Source: Parabacteroides massiliensis (GTDB lineage Bacteria; Bacteroidota; Bacteroidia; Bacteroidales; Tannerellaceae). From it: DNA of 64,000 nucleotides. Shown here piece after piece: positions 36,914 through 45,795 of the stretch. Below the pieces are notes generated by a model. The model was not told the origin of the DNA and did not search any database. It worked only from the letters and a program-made list of their open reading frames with translations. The stretch is taken from the NCBI RefSeq assembly GCF_900155425.1, contig NZ_LT700191.1, forward strand, positions 1,713,599 to 1,777,598, written 5' to 3'. Positions within the stretch are counted from its first letter, which is position 1. Each line of letters opens with the position of its first letter. Made by a program: the position numbers and the translations under genes.

Positions 36914-37588
36914 TCAGGAAACGATTCGTCCGTCCAAAAGATGGATAATCCGGTGTGCAAAACCGGCATCCCGTTCCGAATGGGTAACCATGACGATCGT
37001 CGTTCCCTGCTTGTTCAGCTCACTGAGCAATTCCATCACCTCCGCCCCGTTTGTCGAATCCAGGTTCCCTGTTGGTTCATCGGCGAGAATCAAAGGACAA
37101 TCTGTCACCACGGCACGTGCGATCGCCACACGTTGCTGTTGTCCGCCTGATAACTGTTGTGGAAAATGTCCGGCACGGTGCGCGATGTTCATCCGGTCGA
37201 GGACCTCCATCACCTTCCGTTTACGTTCAGACTTCCGGCCACCGAGATATATCAACGGTAATTCCACGTTCTCGAAGACCGTCAATTCATCTATTAGGTT
37301 GAAGCTCTGGAAAACAAAGCCGATATTCCCTTTACGGAAAACCGTCAACTGGTTTTCTCCCATTTTGTCTACCTCTTTGCCATTAAAGAAGTATTTTCCG
37401 GAGGTTGGAGAGTCGAGTGTCCCCAGGATATTCAACAAGGTTGATTTGCCACAAACCGAAGGCCCCATGATGGCTACAAACTCACCTTGTTTGATCTCAA
37501 TGCTTACCTCGTTTAATGCCTTCGTCTGTACCTCTTCCGTAGTGAAGACCATAGACAGATTTTCTGTTTTAATCATATTCATATACAT
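36914..37588 (-). CDS. ABC transporter ATP-binding protein (MacB/LolD-like)
   Basis: This ATPase has 224 residues from the ATG at 37588; ATGs at 37582 and 37576 (M-I-K-T-E-N) are possible and the last best fits homologues. Walker A is G42-P-S-V-C-G47-K-S-T50, the signature L146-S-G-G-Q150, Walker B L-I-L-A-D170-E171-P, and the H-loop lies in V-T-H-S-E-R-D. Position 45 is Val where relatives usually have Gly, but the P-loop pattern is intact. It lies between two related permeases and should power both, most simply as a heteromeric FtsX-type exporter. Confidence 0.92.
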   Translation of the reverse strand: MYMNMIKTENLSMVFTTEEVQTKALNEVSIEIKQGEFVAIMGPSVCGKSTLLNILGTLDSPTSGKYFFNGKEVDKMGENQLTVFRKGNIGFVFQSFNLIDELTVFENVELPLIYLGGRKSERKRKVMEVLDRMNIAHRAGHFPQQLSGGQQQRVAIARAVVTDCPLILADEPTGNLDSTNGAEVMELLSELNKQGTTIVMVTHSERDAGFAHRIIHLLDGRIVS

Positions 37589-37593
37589 TTAAA

Positions 37594-39999
37594 TTATTCA
37601 TTCCTAAGAATACGCATCGGTTTCAACCGGATCACGCGCCACACCTGGCGAAGCACTGTCAGGAAAGCGATACACATCAACAACACAAATGCCACCCCGT
37701 ACACCCACCAAGGCAATACGATATGAAAAGCATAACTTTCCAGCCATCCGTTCATCAAAACCACGGAAACAGGTAACCCCAATATGGTAGCAAGCACCGT
37801 AAGAAATAACAATTCACGTGTCAAAATGATAAAAAGACTTGTTTTCCCTGCCCCCAATACTTTTCGTATCCCGACTTCCTTCACTCGTGCCAGCATGGAA
37901 AAAAGTGTCACGACCCATAGACCCAAACAGGCTACGAAGACAGCCAAGAGTGACGCACTGGCAAAAATCCAACCAAAATTGCGATCCGACTTATACAAGC
38001 TGTCGCTATAATCATCCAAATAGAAATAAGAAAAAAAGGCGGACGGAAAATAAGTCCGATACATCTGTTCCACTTCAGCCAACCGATCAGAATTGACCGA
38101 ACCATCCATTTTGACGGATATGTAAGGAGTCGCAATAAACGGAACCTGCTCTTTCAGAAAAAAGAGGATCGGCTTGTACGGTTCTGCAAGCGACTGCTGG
38201 TGATAGTCTTTCACAACTCCGATCACTTCGAGCGGTTCTTCCAGAACCTCCATGGCCAATTGTTCTCCTAAAGCCTTTTCCGGAGAAGAATAACCGAGCT
38301 GACGTACCGCTTCTTCATTTAAGATGACTTTATTCCGCTCATTGCCGTATGTTTCCGAGAAAGTACGTCCGCAAAACATATCCGGCGAGTAAAGCGGCAG
38401 ATAGTCATAATCGACAGCAAACATCTGTATCAGTTTTACTTCGGAAAGGTCACTGCCGTAAGGACGATTGGTGAAGTAGTTCGCCACCTCGACACCCGGC
38501 ACAGCACCGGAGACAGAAACATGAACGATATAAGGTATCTGTTCCAATCGTTTCTTGAAACTCTCCATTTTGACAGACATACCTTCGGTAAAAGCCGGAT
38601 ATTTCACCACCAGTATTCGGCTTGAAGAAACGGAAGAAGTTTCCTGTTGCATGTAATGAACCTGTCCGGTCACCACCAGCGTACCGGAAATCAAAACGAA
38701 AGAGGCGAGAAACTGGCCGACGATCAATACTTTCCGCATCCGGTTCCCTTTGTGGCTGTGCAACAACTTTCCCCGCATAATATCTGCCGGACGGATGCGT
38801 GTCAGCAGGAACGACGGATACAACCCGGTAAATAAAGTCCCCCCAATAAACACACTTGCCGCCATGACCCAGAATTCCGGAGAAAGGAATGCACCGGCAG
38901 CAAAATCCAGTTCCGCCCAACGGCGGGCAAAAGGCAATAACACTTCGACCCAACCGAGAGCCAAGATCAGAGCCGATAAGTTCAACAACCCGGCTTCTAA
39001 CAATCCTTGCAGGACCACCTGCCTGCGAGAAGCTCCGAATGCTTTGCGGATGCCGAATTCCCTGCCTCGTTCCAAATAGCGGGCAACCGTCAGGTTCAAT
39101 GCGTTCACCCAGCCGATCAACAAAAGAGCGATTGCCATCACGGAAAGGATTCGTATAGCCATACTGCTCCCTTTTCCCTCTTTTTCATAAGACTTGCGAG
39201 GAGTCAGATGAATATCATACAGATGGATCAATTCGACTTTCCAGTCCTTGTGCTTCAACGCCGTCGTCTTGTACTTCCCGGAGATGGCATGGAATGCCGT
39301 TTCGATATCGGCCGGTTTCTTTCCCGGTTCAAGCCGGATATATGTATAAACACCGTGAATATACCAAATGTCGCGCCTTGCCTCCGGAATAGTCGAAAAG
39401 GACAGCAGGAAGTCATAATGCAGATGCGAATTATAAGGCATATCGGCAATTACACCCGTCACTTCGAAATGCTGTTCGGACGAAGAAGTACGAAAAGCCA
39501 GCACTTTACCGATAGGTTCACCGTCGGCAAAATAACGGCGTGCGGCACTTTCGGTTATCACCATTGTATTCGGACGGATCAATTGTTCGCTTTTTCCCCC
39601 TTTGAGGATCGGAAAATTGAAGAGCTCGAAGAATGCCGGTTCGGTATAGCAATACTGCTCTTCTATGAACTGCCGGTCGCCAAACGTTACCTCTTGCCCG
39701 CGATCTTGTGCTGTCACACGTACATATTGTTCAATACCTGGAATCTCGCGAGACATGGCGGGGGCATGCCCGAAAGAAGTCGTCGCCCAATTGTCTGTCA
39801 AAGTTGCCCCTTCATAGAGGCGGCTCTCCACACGGTAGACACGGTCTCCGTTATGGAACGAATCGAAACTCAATTCAAACCATACATAGAGCATAATCAG
39901 CAAGGCTGCACCGATACATACGGAAAGACCGAACACATTCAGGACGGAAAGAGACTTTCGCGCCCGCTGGCTTTTGATTACCTGAGACCAATATTCCAT
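37594..39999 (-). CDS. ABC transporter permease, MacB/FtsX type (first copy)
   Basis: This 801-residue inner-membrane permease has the same plan as its paralogue two genes downstream: a first helix at about 20-40, a MacB-type periplasmic domain, FtsX helices near 280-420, a second periplasmic region, and three final helices. Coupling motifs E-F-G-I-R-K-A-F-G-A-S-R and E-V-G-I-R-K-V-L-G-A-G-K mark the two FtsX modules. Its ATG shares one base with the TGA of the adaptor gene, a sign of coupled translation. The ATPase gene starts five bases after its stop. Confidence 0.9.
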   Translation of the reverse strand: MEYWSQVIKSQRARKSLSVLNVFGLSVCIGAALLIMLYVWFELSFDSFHNGDRVYRVESRLYEGATLTDNWATTSFGHAPAMSREIPGIEQYVRVTAQDRGQEVTFGDRQFIEEQYCYTEPAFFELFNFPILKGGKSEQLIRPNTMVITESAARRYFADGEPIGKVLAFRTSSSEQHFEVTGVIADMPYNSHLHYDFLLSFSTIPEARRDIWYIHGVYTYIRLEPGKKPADIETAFHAISGKYKTTALKHKDWKVELIHLYDIHLTPRKSYEKEGKGSSMAIRILSVMAIALLLIGWVNALNLTVARYLERGREFGIRKAFGASRRQVVLQGLLEAGLLNLSALILALGWVEVLLPFARRWAELDFAAGAFLSPEFWVMAASVFIGGTLFTGLYPSFLLTRIRPADIMRGKLLHSHKGNRMRKVLIVGQFLASFVLISGTLVVTGQVHYMQQETSSVSSSRILVVKYPAFTEGMSVKMESFKKRLEQIPYIVHVSVSGAVPGVEVANYFTNRPYGSDLSEVKLIQMFAVDYDYLPLYSPDMFCGRTFSETYGNERNKVILNEEAVRQLGYSSPEKALGEQLAMEVLEEPLEVIGVVKDYHQQSLAEPYKPILFFLKEQVPFIATPYISVKMDGSVNSDRLAEVEQMYRTYFPSAFFSYFYLDDYSDSLYKSDRNFGWIFASASLLAVFVACLGLWVVTLFSMLARVKEVGIRKVLGAGKTSLFIILTRELLFLTVLATILGLPVSVVLMNGWLESYAFHIVLPWWVYGVAFVLLMCIAFLTVLRQVWRVIRLKPMRILRNE

Positions 40000-41264
40000 C
40001 AGCGTAAAATTAATCGTTCATTTTCACCAAACAAGTCATATCCGGAAATAATCACTTTATCTCCCGGTTGCAGTCCTTCCACAATTTCGTAATATTGCGG
40101 GTTCTGGCGGCCAATACGAACAGGACGGCGGCGAGCAGTCCTCCCTTCTTCGTCCACGACATACATATACTCTCCGCCACTTGCCTGATAAAAGCTTCCA
40201 CGGGGAATGATCACTGTTTGAACGGGATCACCCAATTGCAGATTCAGGTGGTAGGTCTGTCCGGCACGGATATTTTCCGGTCGGGCGGAGATGAAATGCA
40301 GGTCGGTTCGAAACTGCCCTTCTCGCACTTCCGGGTAGACTTTCGTTACTTCCATATCGTATTTTTTTCCCTCCCGTTCAAAACTGGCGGGGAGATCGGA
40401 CATGACACGCTCCACGTAGTGTTCGTCGATCTTGGCTTCCACTTTCAGTTCGGGTGTGATTATCTGCCCGATGCGTTCACCCTGAGCGATGGACTGGCCT
40501 ATCTGAGCTTCCAGATTTCCTAACTGGCCATTGACGGGAGTCTTCACTTTCAGGTTTTCCAGACGCTCACGGACCAAGGCGAGACTCTTCTTCATATTTC
40601 GGATATTCTCATCGAGACTCTGCAGTTGGCTGCTGCGAAACAGGTCGTCCTGCTTGATGCGTTCATCCACGACCGTAAGCTGTCCGAGGGCAGCCTCGTA
40701 ATCTTCTTTAGCTTGCAGGAAATCTTCACGGGAAAGCAGCTCCTTTTTATAAAGGCGATCGTATTGCCGGAAACGGCGTTCCTTCTGTGTCAGTTCTTTG
40801 TTCAAGGCGATACGATCCTGTTTCAGCCTGAGATGTTCCTGTTCCATGCTGATACGGGTGTTGCGCAACTCGTTCTCCTGATAGGCCAGGTCAGCCTCGC
40901 TTTGCAGGATGCCGATGTTCAGGAGTGGGTTACTGAGACGGAGTATCACGTCGCCCGCCTTCACTTGTTCTCCTTCCTCGATCAGACGTTCTTCAACACG
41001 GCCGCCTTCGATGGCATCGAGATAGATGATACGGTCCGGCAATACCTGCCCGATGACACGGATATAGTCGTTAAACTCTCCTTTTTGCACGGTGGCGATC
41101 GTAATCCGCTCTTTCTCCACCTTCATGGAAGAGGAGGTGTCGCGAAAAATGAACCAGAGCAAGCAAAACAGTATGGCGACTCCTCCTGCTACGGTATAGA
41201 TGTGTTTCTTCTGAAATCGAGACTTCCGCTCAATGCGGGTGTCCATGTTGTTATTCATCATCAT
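39999..41264 (-). CDS. Periplasmic adaptor (HlyD/MacA-like)
   Basis: This 421-residue membrane-fusion protein has one N-terminal transmembrane helix at about 22-42. Then comes a split biotinyl-lipoyl domain (V-I-G-Q-V-L-P-D; K-V-K-T-P-V-N-G-Q-L-G-N-L) around a coiled-coil hairpin of roughly residues 110-215 that is rich in L/E/R/K. A beta-barrel and a membrane-proximal domain with I-P-R-G-S-F-Y follow. It would bridge the ABC permeases and the TolC-like channel. The start is the first of three ATGs (41264, 41261, 41258), and the gene follows tolC-like by 17 bases. Confidence 0.9.
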   Translation of the reverse strand: MMMNNNMDTRIERKSRFQKKHIYTVAGGVAILFCLLWFIFRDTSSSMKVEKERITIATVQKGEFNDYIRVIGQVLPDRIIYLDAIEGGRVEERLIEEGEQVKAGDVILRLSNPLLNIGILQSEADLAYQENELRNTRISMEQEHLRLKQDRIALNKELTQKERRFRQYDRLYKKELLSREDFLQAKEDYEAALGQLTVVDERIKQDDLFRSSQLQSLDENIRNMKKSLALVRERLENLKVKTPVNGQLGNLEAQIGQSIAQGERIGQIITPELKVEAKIDEHYVERVMSDLPASFEREGKKYDMEVTKVYPEVREGQFRTDLHFISARPENIRAGQTYHLNLQLGDPVQTVIIPRGSFYQASGGEYMYVVDEEGRTARRRPVRIGRQNPQYYEIVEGLQPGDKVIISGYDLFGENERLILR

Positions 41265-41281
41265 TTATTATATTTTATCTG

Positions 41282-42655
41282 TTACTTGCGGGTCGATTCA
41301 GAGGTAACGAACGATCCGGTTCTATAAAACTCCACTAATTTCTTTTTCAACTCATACTGCAACCGGGTACGACTCAATTCTGCCTTAGCCATGATATAAA
41401 GATTCCGCTTCTCCATCAGCTCGAAGACAGAAATCATTCCTTCTTCCCATTTCTCCTCGCTCTCTCTCAGTGTGATGGATGAAGAACGAAGTTGTTCGAG
41501 CGCCTGCCTATGTTCCTCTATGGATGCCCGAAGTGACAGGCATGCATCGTCTATCTCTTTATAGAGGCCGATACGTTGTTGTTCGTTCTCGTTTTGTATC
41601 TGGCGTAGGCGGAAACGCTCTTTTCTGACACCGGTCAGGCGGGAAAATCCACTGAACAAGGGCAGCGAAACACTCACACCGATATATTTATTCATATTAT
41701 TTTTCAACTGCTCCTTGATCGGGACGATTCCGCCCGACTCATTCCTTTCCGTGTCGTAGTAACCGGAATAGAGGCTGAACTCCGCCTTGACGGAGGGAGA
41801 GAAAGCACCGGACGCTATCGCCAACGACTTGCGGGAAGCCCTTTCCCTCAACTCCATAGCCCGGAATTCCGGCAGTGAAGTCTCGGAGGCGGCATAGAGT
41901 TCGTTGGAATCGGGAGCAGGTAATGCGGGAAGCTCATTCTCCTTATCGGGGAGGATTGCCAATGTATCGGCATTCCGCATATTCAATAGTTCCTTCAAGG
42001 CAAGCAACGAGAAGCGGCAACTGTTAGCCTTCACTGTCTCCTGGTAAACATCGGATTGCAGGCGTGCTTTTACTTCCTGCAAATCAGAAGGGGAACGCAT
42101 GCCCAGTTCTACATATTCGAGCATCTGTCCATGATAGCGTTCGCTCAGCTTCCGCTGCTCGACGGCAAGCCGATACATCTTCTCGTCGAAGCGGAGCCGA
42201 AAGAAAGCATCCATCACCTCAAATGCAATCCGGTTCTCTTCGATCTTCTCCGTAAGGCCACTGAGTTGCCTGTTCAGTTTGCGGAATTGCAAACGGTTGA
42301 CGCGTGTAAACCCGTCGAACACAGGAAGCGAAACATTCAATCCCACCGTACTTTCCAGAAAGGAAGAGGAAGTATAGAGATTTGTCTTCGGGTCCACCGA
42401 ACGTCCCAAACGTTTTCCCAACGCACCGGTAGTACTCACCGAGGGAAGGAAATCGCCATAAGCGGCAGTCAGATCTTCTCCGGCAATCCGCGTATCCAGG
42501 CGGCTGTTCCGTATCCGGTAGTTCTGCTCGACGGCGTAGCGCATGCAATCGTCCACCGTCCAACCGGATTGTGCCTGCAAGTTTCCCGATGAAATCAGGA
42601 AGACGAGAAGGAAAAGAGAGAAACCTCGTTTAATCGTTATTTGTGCATTCATCAT
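41282..42655 (-). CDS. TolC-family outer-membrane efflux channel
   Basis: This 457-residue outer-membrane factor has a signal peptide ending G-N-L-Q-A-Q, then W-T-V-D-D-C-M-R-Y-A-V-E-Q-N, the usual start of the mature protein. Two repeats of long helices and short strands follow; S-V-S-L-P-L-F-S-G-F-S and N-V-S-L-P-V-F-D-G-F-T mark the paired beta strands of each half. It is first in the five-gene efflux operon, and its ATG lies only about a dozen bases below the -12 element of a sigma-54 promoter, so the mRNA leader would be almost absent. Confidence 0.92.
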   Translation of the reverse strand: MMNAQITIKRGFSLFLLVFLISSGNLQAQSGWTVDDCMRYAVEQNYRIRNSRLDTRIAGEDLTAAYGDFLPSVSTTGALGKRLGRSVDPKTNLYTSSSFLESTVGLNVSLPVFDGFTRVNRLQFRKLNRQLSGLTEKIEENRIAFEVMDAFFRLRFDEKMYRLAVEQRKLSERYHGQMLEYVELGMRSPSDLQEVKARLQSDVYQETVKANSCRFSLLALKELLNMRNADTLAILPDKENELPALPAPDSNELYAASETSLPEFRAMELRERASRKSLAIASGAFSPSVKAEFSLYSGYYDTERNESGGIVPIKEQLKNNMNKYIGVSVSLPLFSGFSRLTGVRKERFRLRQIQNENEQQRIGLYKEIDDACLSLRASIEEHRQALEQLRSSSITLRESEEKWEEGMISVFELMEKRNLYIMAKAELSRTRLQYELKKKLVEFYRTGSFVTSESTRK

Positions 42656-42666
42656 GCCAGAAAGGA

Positions 42667-42682
42667 AGCAAATGGCGTGCCA
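42667..42682 (-). promoter_or_regulatory. Sigma-54 (-24/-12) promoter of the efflux operon
   Basis: Read on the minus strand the sequence is TGGCACGCCATTTGCT, fitting TGGCACG-N4-TTGC[AT] at every conserved base; the GG (42681-42680) and GC (42669-42668) are separated by the required 10 bases. Transcription should start near 42656-42658, one to three bases from the ATG at 42655. No TAnnTTTG box competes in this region on this strand. Confidence 0.8.
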
Positions 42683-42731
42683 GAAATGTAATGTTCAGAT
42701 TATCAGGCGTAATTAAAGAAGTTCCCTTGGC

Positions 42732-42773
42732 GATCGTCCAATTTTTTGACGCCCGACCGTCCAACTATTTGAC
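42732..42773. promoter_or_regulatory. Tandem 19-bp direct repeats, putative activator sites
   Basis: GATCGTCCAATTTTTTGAC (42732-42750) and GACCGTCCAACTATTTGAC (42755-42773) match at 16 of 19 positions and start 23 bases apart, about two helical turns. They lie 50-105 bases upstream of the sigma-54 element of the efflux operon, where NtrC-type activators bind. Each half contains GTCCAA and TTTGAC, an imperfect dyad. No regulator gene is adjacent. Confidence 0.65.
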
Positions 42774-42893
42774 ACTGGCTCTTACCCCGTTTCCCGCAAG
42801 CGAAGGATTTAATTGAAAATAGAGAATCCTGAATTGTTTTTCTTTCGTACCTTAGTCCCCGAAGACAGAGTTTCCAACATTATCAGTATCAAA

Positions 42894-43661
42894 ATGATTT
42901 ATCTGAAGCAAATCAAACTAATCAATCCGGACGAAGTATCAGGACCGGTAGAAGACTTGAAATATCCGTACAAGGCGGCAGCCGTGCGCTATATGGATGA
43001 ACTTGTGTTCACGAAGCCCGTCACGTTCCTGGTGGGAGAAAACGGAATCGGTAAGTCGACCCTATTAGAGGCCGTCATGTATAAATACGAGAGGCGTGAT
43101 GAAGATTTGCAAGGTATGCTGAATGATGGAGACGAGAGTCACAAAGTACTCGCCAATGTCTTGCCCGGCCAGATTCGCTTAGTGGAGGTGCGCAAGCCGG
43201 ACGATCATTTCTTTTTCCGTGCCGAATCCTTTTTTGATCACGCCCGCGAGATCGATGCCCAGTCGATGCGCGACATCCTCAAATATGGGCGCGACTATTC
43301 TATGGGGCGCTACGGAGGACGACGCCTGCTGGAACAGTCGCACGGTGAAAGTTTCCTCAGCACGTTCCTCAACTATGGAGAGCGGAACATGCTTTATATT
43401 CTCGACGAGCCGGAAGCAGCCCTTTCCCCCCAACGCCAACTGTCGCTGCTCGTACGGATAAAAGAGTTGGCAGATCAAGGATGCCAACTTATCATTTCCA
43501 CTCATTCGCCGATACTGATGGCTTATCCGGGAGCAGACATCTACAACATAGACGAAAACGGTGCCCGTCTGACTCCTTTTGAGGAGACAGAACATTACCA
43601 ACTGACGAAATATTTCCTGACGCACACGGAGCAGATGCTCCGTGAACTGGGAATCGTCTAA
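42894..43661 (+). CDS. AAA-family ATPase (ABC-like P-loop protein)
   Basis: This protein has 255 residues from the ATG at 42894; an in-frame TTG at 42813 gives an unlikely extension that spans a promoter-like TACCTTAG at 42848-42855. It has Walker A G48-E-N-G-I-G-K54-S55, an ABC-type Walker B Y-I-L-D-E-P-E-A-A-L-S-P, and a switch S-T-H-S-P-I. A recognisable L-S-G-G-Q signature is absent, replaced by S-H-G-E-S-F, as in the AAA_21/overcoming-lysogenisation-type group of stand-alone soluble ATPases. It diverges from the efflux operon and is convergent with the flavin reductase. Function unknown. Confidence 0.8.
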   Translation: MIYLKQIKLINPDEVSGPVEDLKYPYKAAAVRYMDELVFTKPVTFLVGENGIGKSTLLEAVMYKYERRDEDLQGMLNDGDESHKVLANVLPGQIRLVEVRKPDDHFFFRAESFFDHAREIDAQSMRDILKYGRDYSMGRYGGRRLLEQSHGESFLSTFLNYGERNMLYILDEPEAALSPQRQLSLLVRIKELADQGCQLIISTHSPILMAYPGADIYNIDENGARLTPFEETEHYQLTKYFLTHTEQMLRELGIV

Positions 43662-43668
43662 GCCAGGC

Positions 43669-44172
43669 TCAGGACCAGGCATTCACGATTTCTGCTACAT
43701 AGACGTTGTGCGGGTTTCCGGATGTTGCGTTGTACCACTTATCGTATAAGGCGGAATCGACAAAATGATCCTTGTCAATCTTTGTCACGTAAAGGGTCTT
43801 ACATTCGAGCGTCAGGCGCGATTCCTTGAAACAAGGGTTACCCAGATCGGTAAAACAAGGCGTCAAACCCGTTGCAGCAACCTTGTCGATATCCCGTCCC
43901 GACTTCGAACCGCAAATCTTGTGGGCGGCCTTATGCTCTTCTCCTAAGAAAGAAAGTGTGAAAAAGCCCTTTGCATCGACAAACTCGCGGGTATAACGTT
44001 CCGGACGAATAAAAACAAACACTACCGGCTTGTTCCACAGGAAACCTACGCCTCCCCAACTTGCCGTCATCATGTTGAACTTATCCTTGTCGCCGGCGCT
44101 TACCAGCATCCACTCTTTTCCGATTATCTCTATGAAATTGTCTTTGATCAGACTCGGTTCTATTGCCTTCAT
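43669..44172 (-). CDS. Flavin reductase-like FMN-binding protein
   Basis: This protein has 167 residues from the ATG at 44172; the longer frame to 44220 would cross the promoter box at 44200-44207. It fits the flavin reductase/FMN-binding split-barrel family: F-N-M-M-T-A-S-W-G-G-V-G near residues 32-43, W-N-K-P-V-V-F-V-F-I-R-P-E-R-Y-T, and F-T-L-S-F-L. In Bacteroidales, such small proteins are often annotated as flavin reductases without a known partner oxygenase, and none is encoded nearby. The stop is seven bases from that of the AAA ATPase. Confidence 0.85.
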   Translation of the reverse strand: MKAIEPSLIKDNFIEIIGKEWMLVSAGDKDKFNMMTASWGGVGFLWNKPVVFVFIRPERYTREFVDAKGFFTLSFLGEEHKAAHKICGSKSGRDIDKVAATGLTPCFTDLGNPCFKESRLTLECKTLYVTKIDKDHFVDSALYDKWYNATSGNPHNVYVAEIVNAWS

Positions 44173-44199
44173 AATATTATATCTTATTTTATAACCTCC

Positions 44200-44207
44200 C
44201 AAAGATA
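44200..44207 (-). promoter_or_regulatory. Bacteroidetes -7 box for flavin reductase gene
   Basis: On the minus strand TATCTTTG matches TAnnTTTG, 27 bases before the ATG at 44172, with a G-G-G-A-G-G stretch in between. Confidence 0.5.
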
Positions 44208-44548
44208 CGGAAATATTCATTTACGTATGTGCTGAACTTAAATATCTCTTTGTGGTATGCCGGCTGACGTCTGCAAAGAAGGTCCATGCATATCCGGGAT
44301 GATGAAGGAACATGTTTTTAAGATTATCAAAATGTCACTACTACCCCCTCTAAATCGGATTAGTACCCCATGTTTTTGGAATTACACTAACGGGTAATAT
44401 TTTTTAACCTTTCATAAAGTACAGATTTATCCGGATAGAGATAATAAAATGACATTTGCCCAAACTCTCTTAATTGAAAAGTCGGGTGTCCGATAAAGAC
44501 AAGTTGTCGGAATTGAAAAGGGAAGAGGAGAGTATAGGCTAACGTCTC
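44208..44548. other. 341-bp intergenic region with paired TACCCC motifs
   Basis: No gene is seen. TACCCC occurs at 44342-44347 and 44364-44369, 22 bases apart, in related contexts (CTACCCCC and GTACCCC), which could be a two-site operator. The stretch also contains a short dyad TCCGA/TCGGA around 44488-44512 in front of the M16 gene's 3' end. Nothing else stands out. Confidence 0.4.
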
Positions 44549-45775
44549 TTATTGATAGATCAGGCTGAACAGACGTTCCGGCGCAAAAACCTCGTTAGCG
44601 ACTTCCTGTATCTCTTCGGCAGTCAGTTTTTCCAACTTGGCAAAAACTTCCGGCAGGGTGTCGTAGCGGTTATAATGGAGGAAACTCTTACCCAAGCCCA
44701 GAAACAGACCTTCCCGGTTATCGCCTGAGACACCTAATTGCCCGATCACTTGTTTTTTGGCTGCTGCCAATTGGGTTGCGGTCAACTTCACATCGCGCAG
44801 CTTGGCCAGTTCCTTATGAACGAGCTTGATCGCTTTCTCTTTGTTTTTCGGATCGGTTCCGAAATAGATGCTCGCCAGCCCTGTATCAGTATAAGAAGTC
44901 ACGTTCGATTCGACGTTATAGACAAGTCCGTTCTTCTCCCGGAGAGAGACGTTCAAACGGTTGTTCATCCCCGGACCTCCCAAAAGGTTGTTCAGCAAGA
45001 ACAGAGGCAGGCGTTTCTCATCGTGCATGCTGTATGCCCGTCCTCCGATCAGCACATGTGCCTGATGGGTATCTTTGTGTATTTGGCGGCTGGAGGGGAG
45101 TATCTTACCTGGGGCTGTCCGGTTACGTGCCGCCATCGGAAAAGCAATATCAGACAGGGTGCTTTCCGCCATCTGTACGATCTTCTTGAACGGGATACGG
45201 CCCATCGAGAAGAACACCATGTTTTCGGGAGCATAGAAACGCCTCATAAACGATTTGCCAGACTCGCTTCCAAAACTGAGCAACGATTGCTCGTCTCCCA
45301 AGATATTATGCCCCAATGCATGGCCCTCGAACAGCAGATTCTCGAATTCATCGAAAATCAGTTCCGATGGACTGTCTTCGTATGAATTGATTTCGTCCAG
45401 GATCACGTCCACCTCTTTCTCTATCTCCTGTTCCGGAAACTGCGAATGGAACACCAGGTCGGCCAGCAGTTCGAAAGCCCGCCGGAAATGTTCCTCCATA
45501 AAAATGGAATAAACGAAAGTCTCCTCTTTTGTGGTATAGGCGTTCAGTTCTCCTCCCACATTCTCCATCCGGTTCAGGATATGCCAGGACTTACGCTTTT
45601 CCGTTCCTTTAAATATCATGTGTTCGACAAAGTGAGCCAATCCGAATTCGTCCGCCTCCTCATCCCGTGTCCCCGCATTTACGGCAAACCCGCAATACGA
45701 TACCGGAGACGCAGCAGGAAGATGTACGATACGCAAACCATTCGGCAAAATATGTGAGAAATAATCTTTTTCCAT
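44549..45775 (-). CDS. M16-family zinc metallopeptidase (processing-peptidase-like)
   Basis: This protein has 408 residues from the ATG at 45775; the longer frame to 45871 would overlap both promoter boxes and is rejected. The inverted zinc motif H48-F-V-E51-H52 lies in F-G-L-A-H-F-V-E-H-M-I-F-K-G, with the distal Glu in E-V-D-V-I-L-D-E-I-N. The inactive half with G-G-x-G-M-N-N-R-L and R-E-K-N-G-L-V-Y is also present, so this is the single-chain two-domain form typical of bacteria. No signal peptide is evident, so a cytosolic site is likely. It diverges from the SIS-domain gene. Confidence 0.9.
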   Translation of the reverse strand: MEKDYFSHILPNGLRIVHLPAASPVSYCGFAVNAGTRDEEADEFGLAHFVEHMIFKGTEKRKSWHILNRMENVGGELNAYTTKEETFVYSIFMEEHFRRAFELLADLVFHSQFPEQEIEKEVDVILDEINSYEDSPSELIFDEFENLLFEGHALGHNILGDEQSLLSFGSESGKSFMRRFYAPENMVFFSMGRIPFKKIVQMAESTLSDIAFPMAARNRTAPGKILPSSRQIHKDTHQAHVLIGGRAYSMHDEKRLPLFLLNNLLGGPGMNNRLNVSLREKNGLVYNVESNVTSYTDTGLASIYFGTDPKNKEKAIKLVHKELAKLRDVKLTATQLAAAKKQVIGQLGVSGDNREGLFLGLGKSFLHYNRYDTLPEVFAKLEKLTAEEIQEVANEVFAPERLFSLIYQ

Positions 45776-45795
45776 TATCGATTCATTAGAGGGCA

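Noticed and set aside
36914..37588. Defective Walker A in the ABC ATPase (Val where Gly is common)
   Set aside because: The variable position is not part of the G-x4-G-K-S/T core, so the P-loop is intact.
40386..42255. Further sigma-54 promoters for the genes inside the efflux operon
   Set aside because: No second TGGCAC-N5-TTGC match was noticed before the adaptor gene, and the 1-base overlap and short gaps fit one polycistronic transcript.
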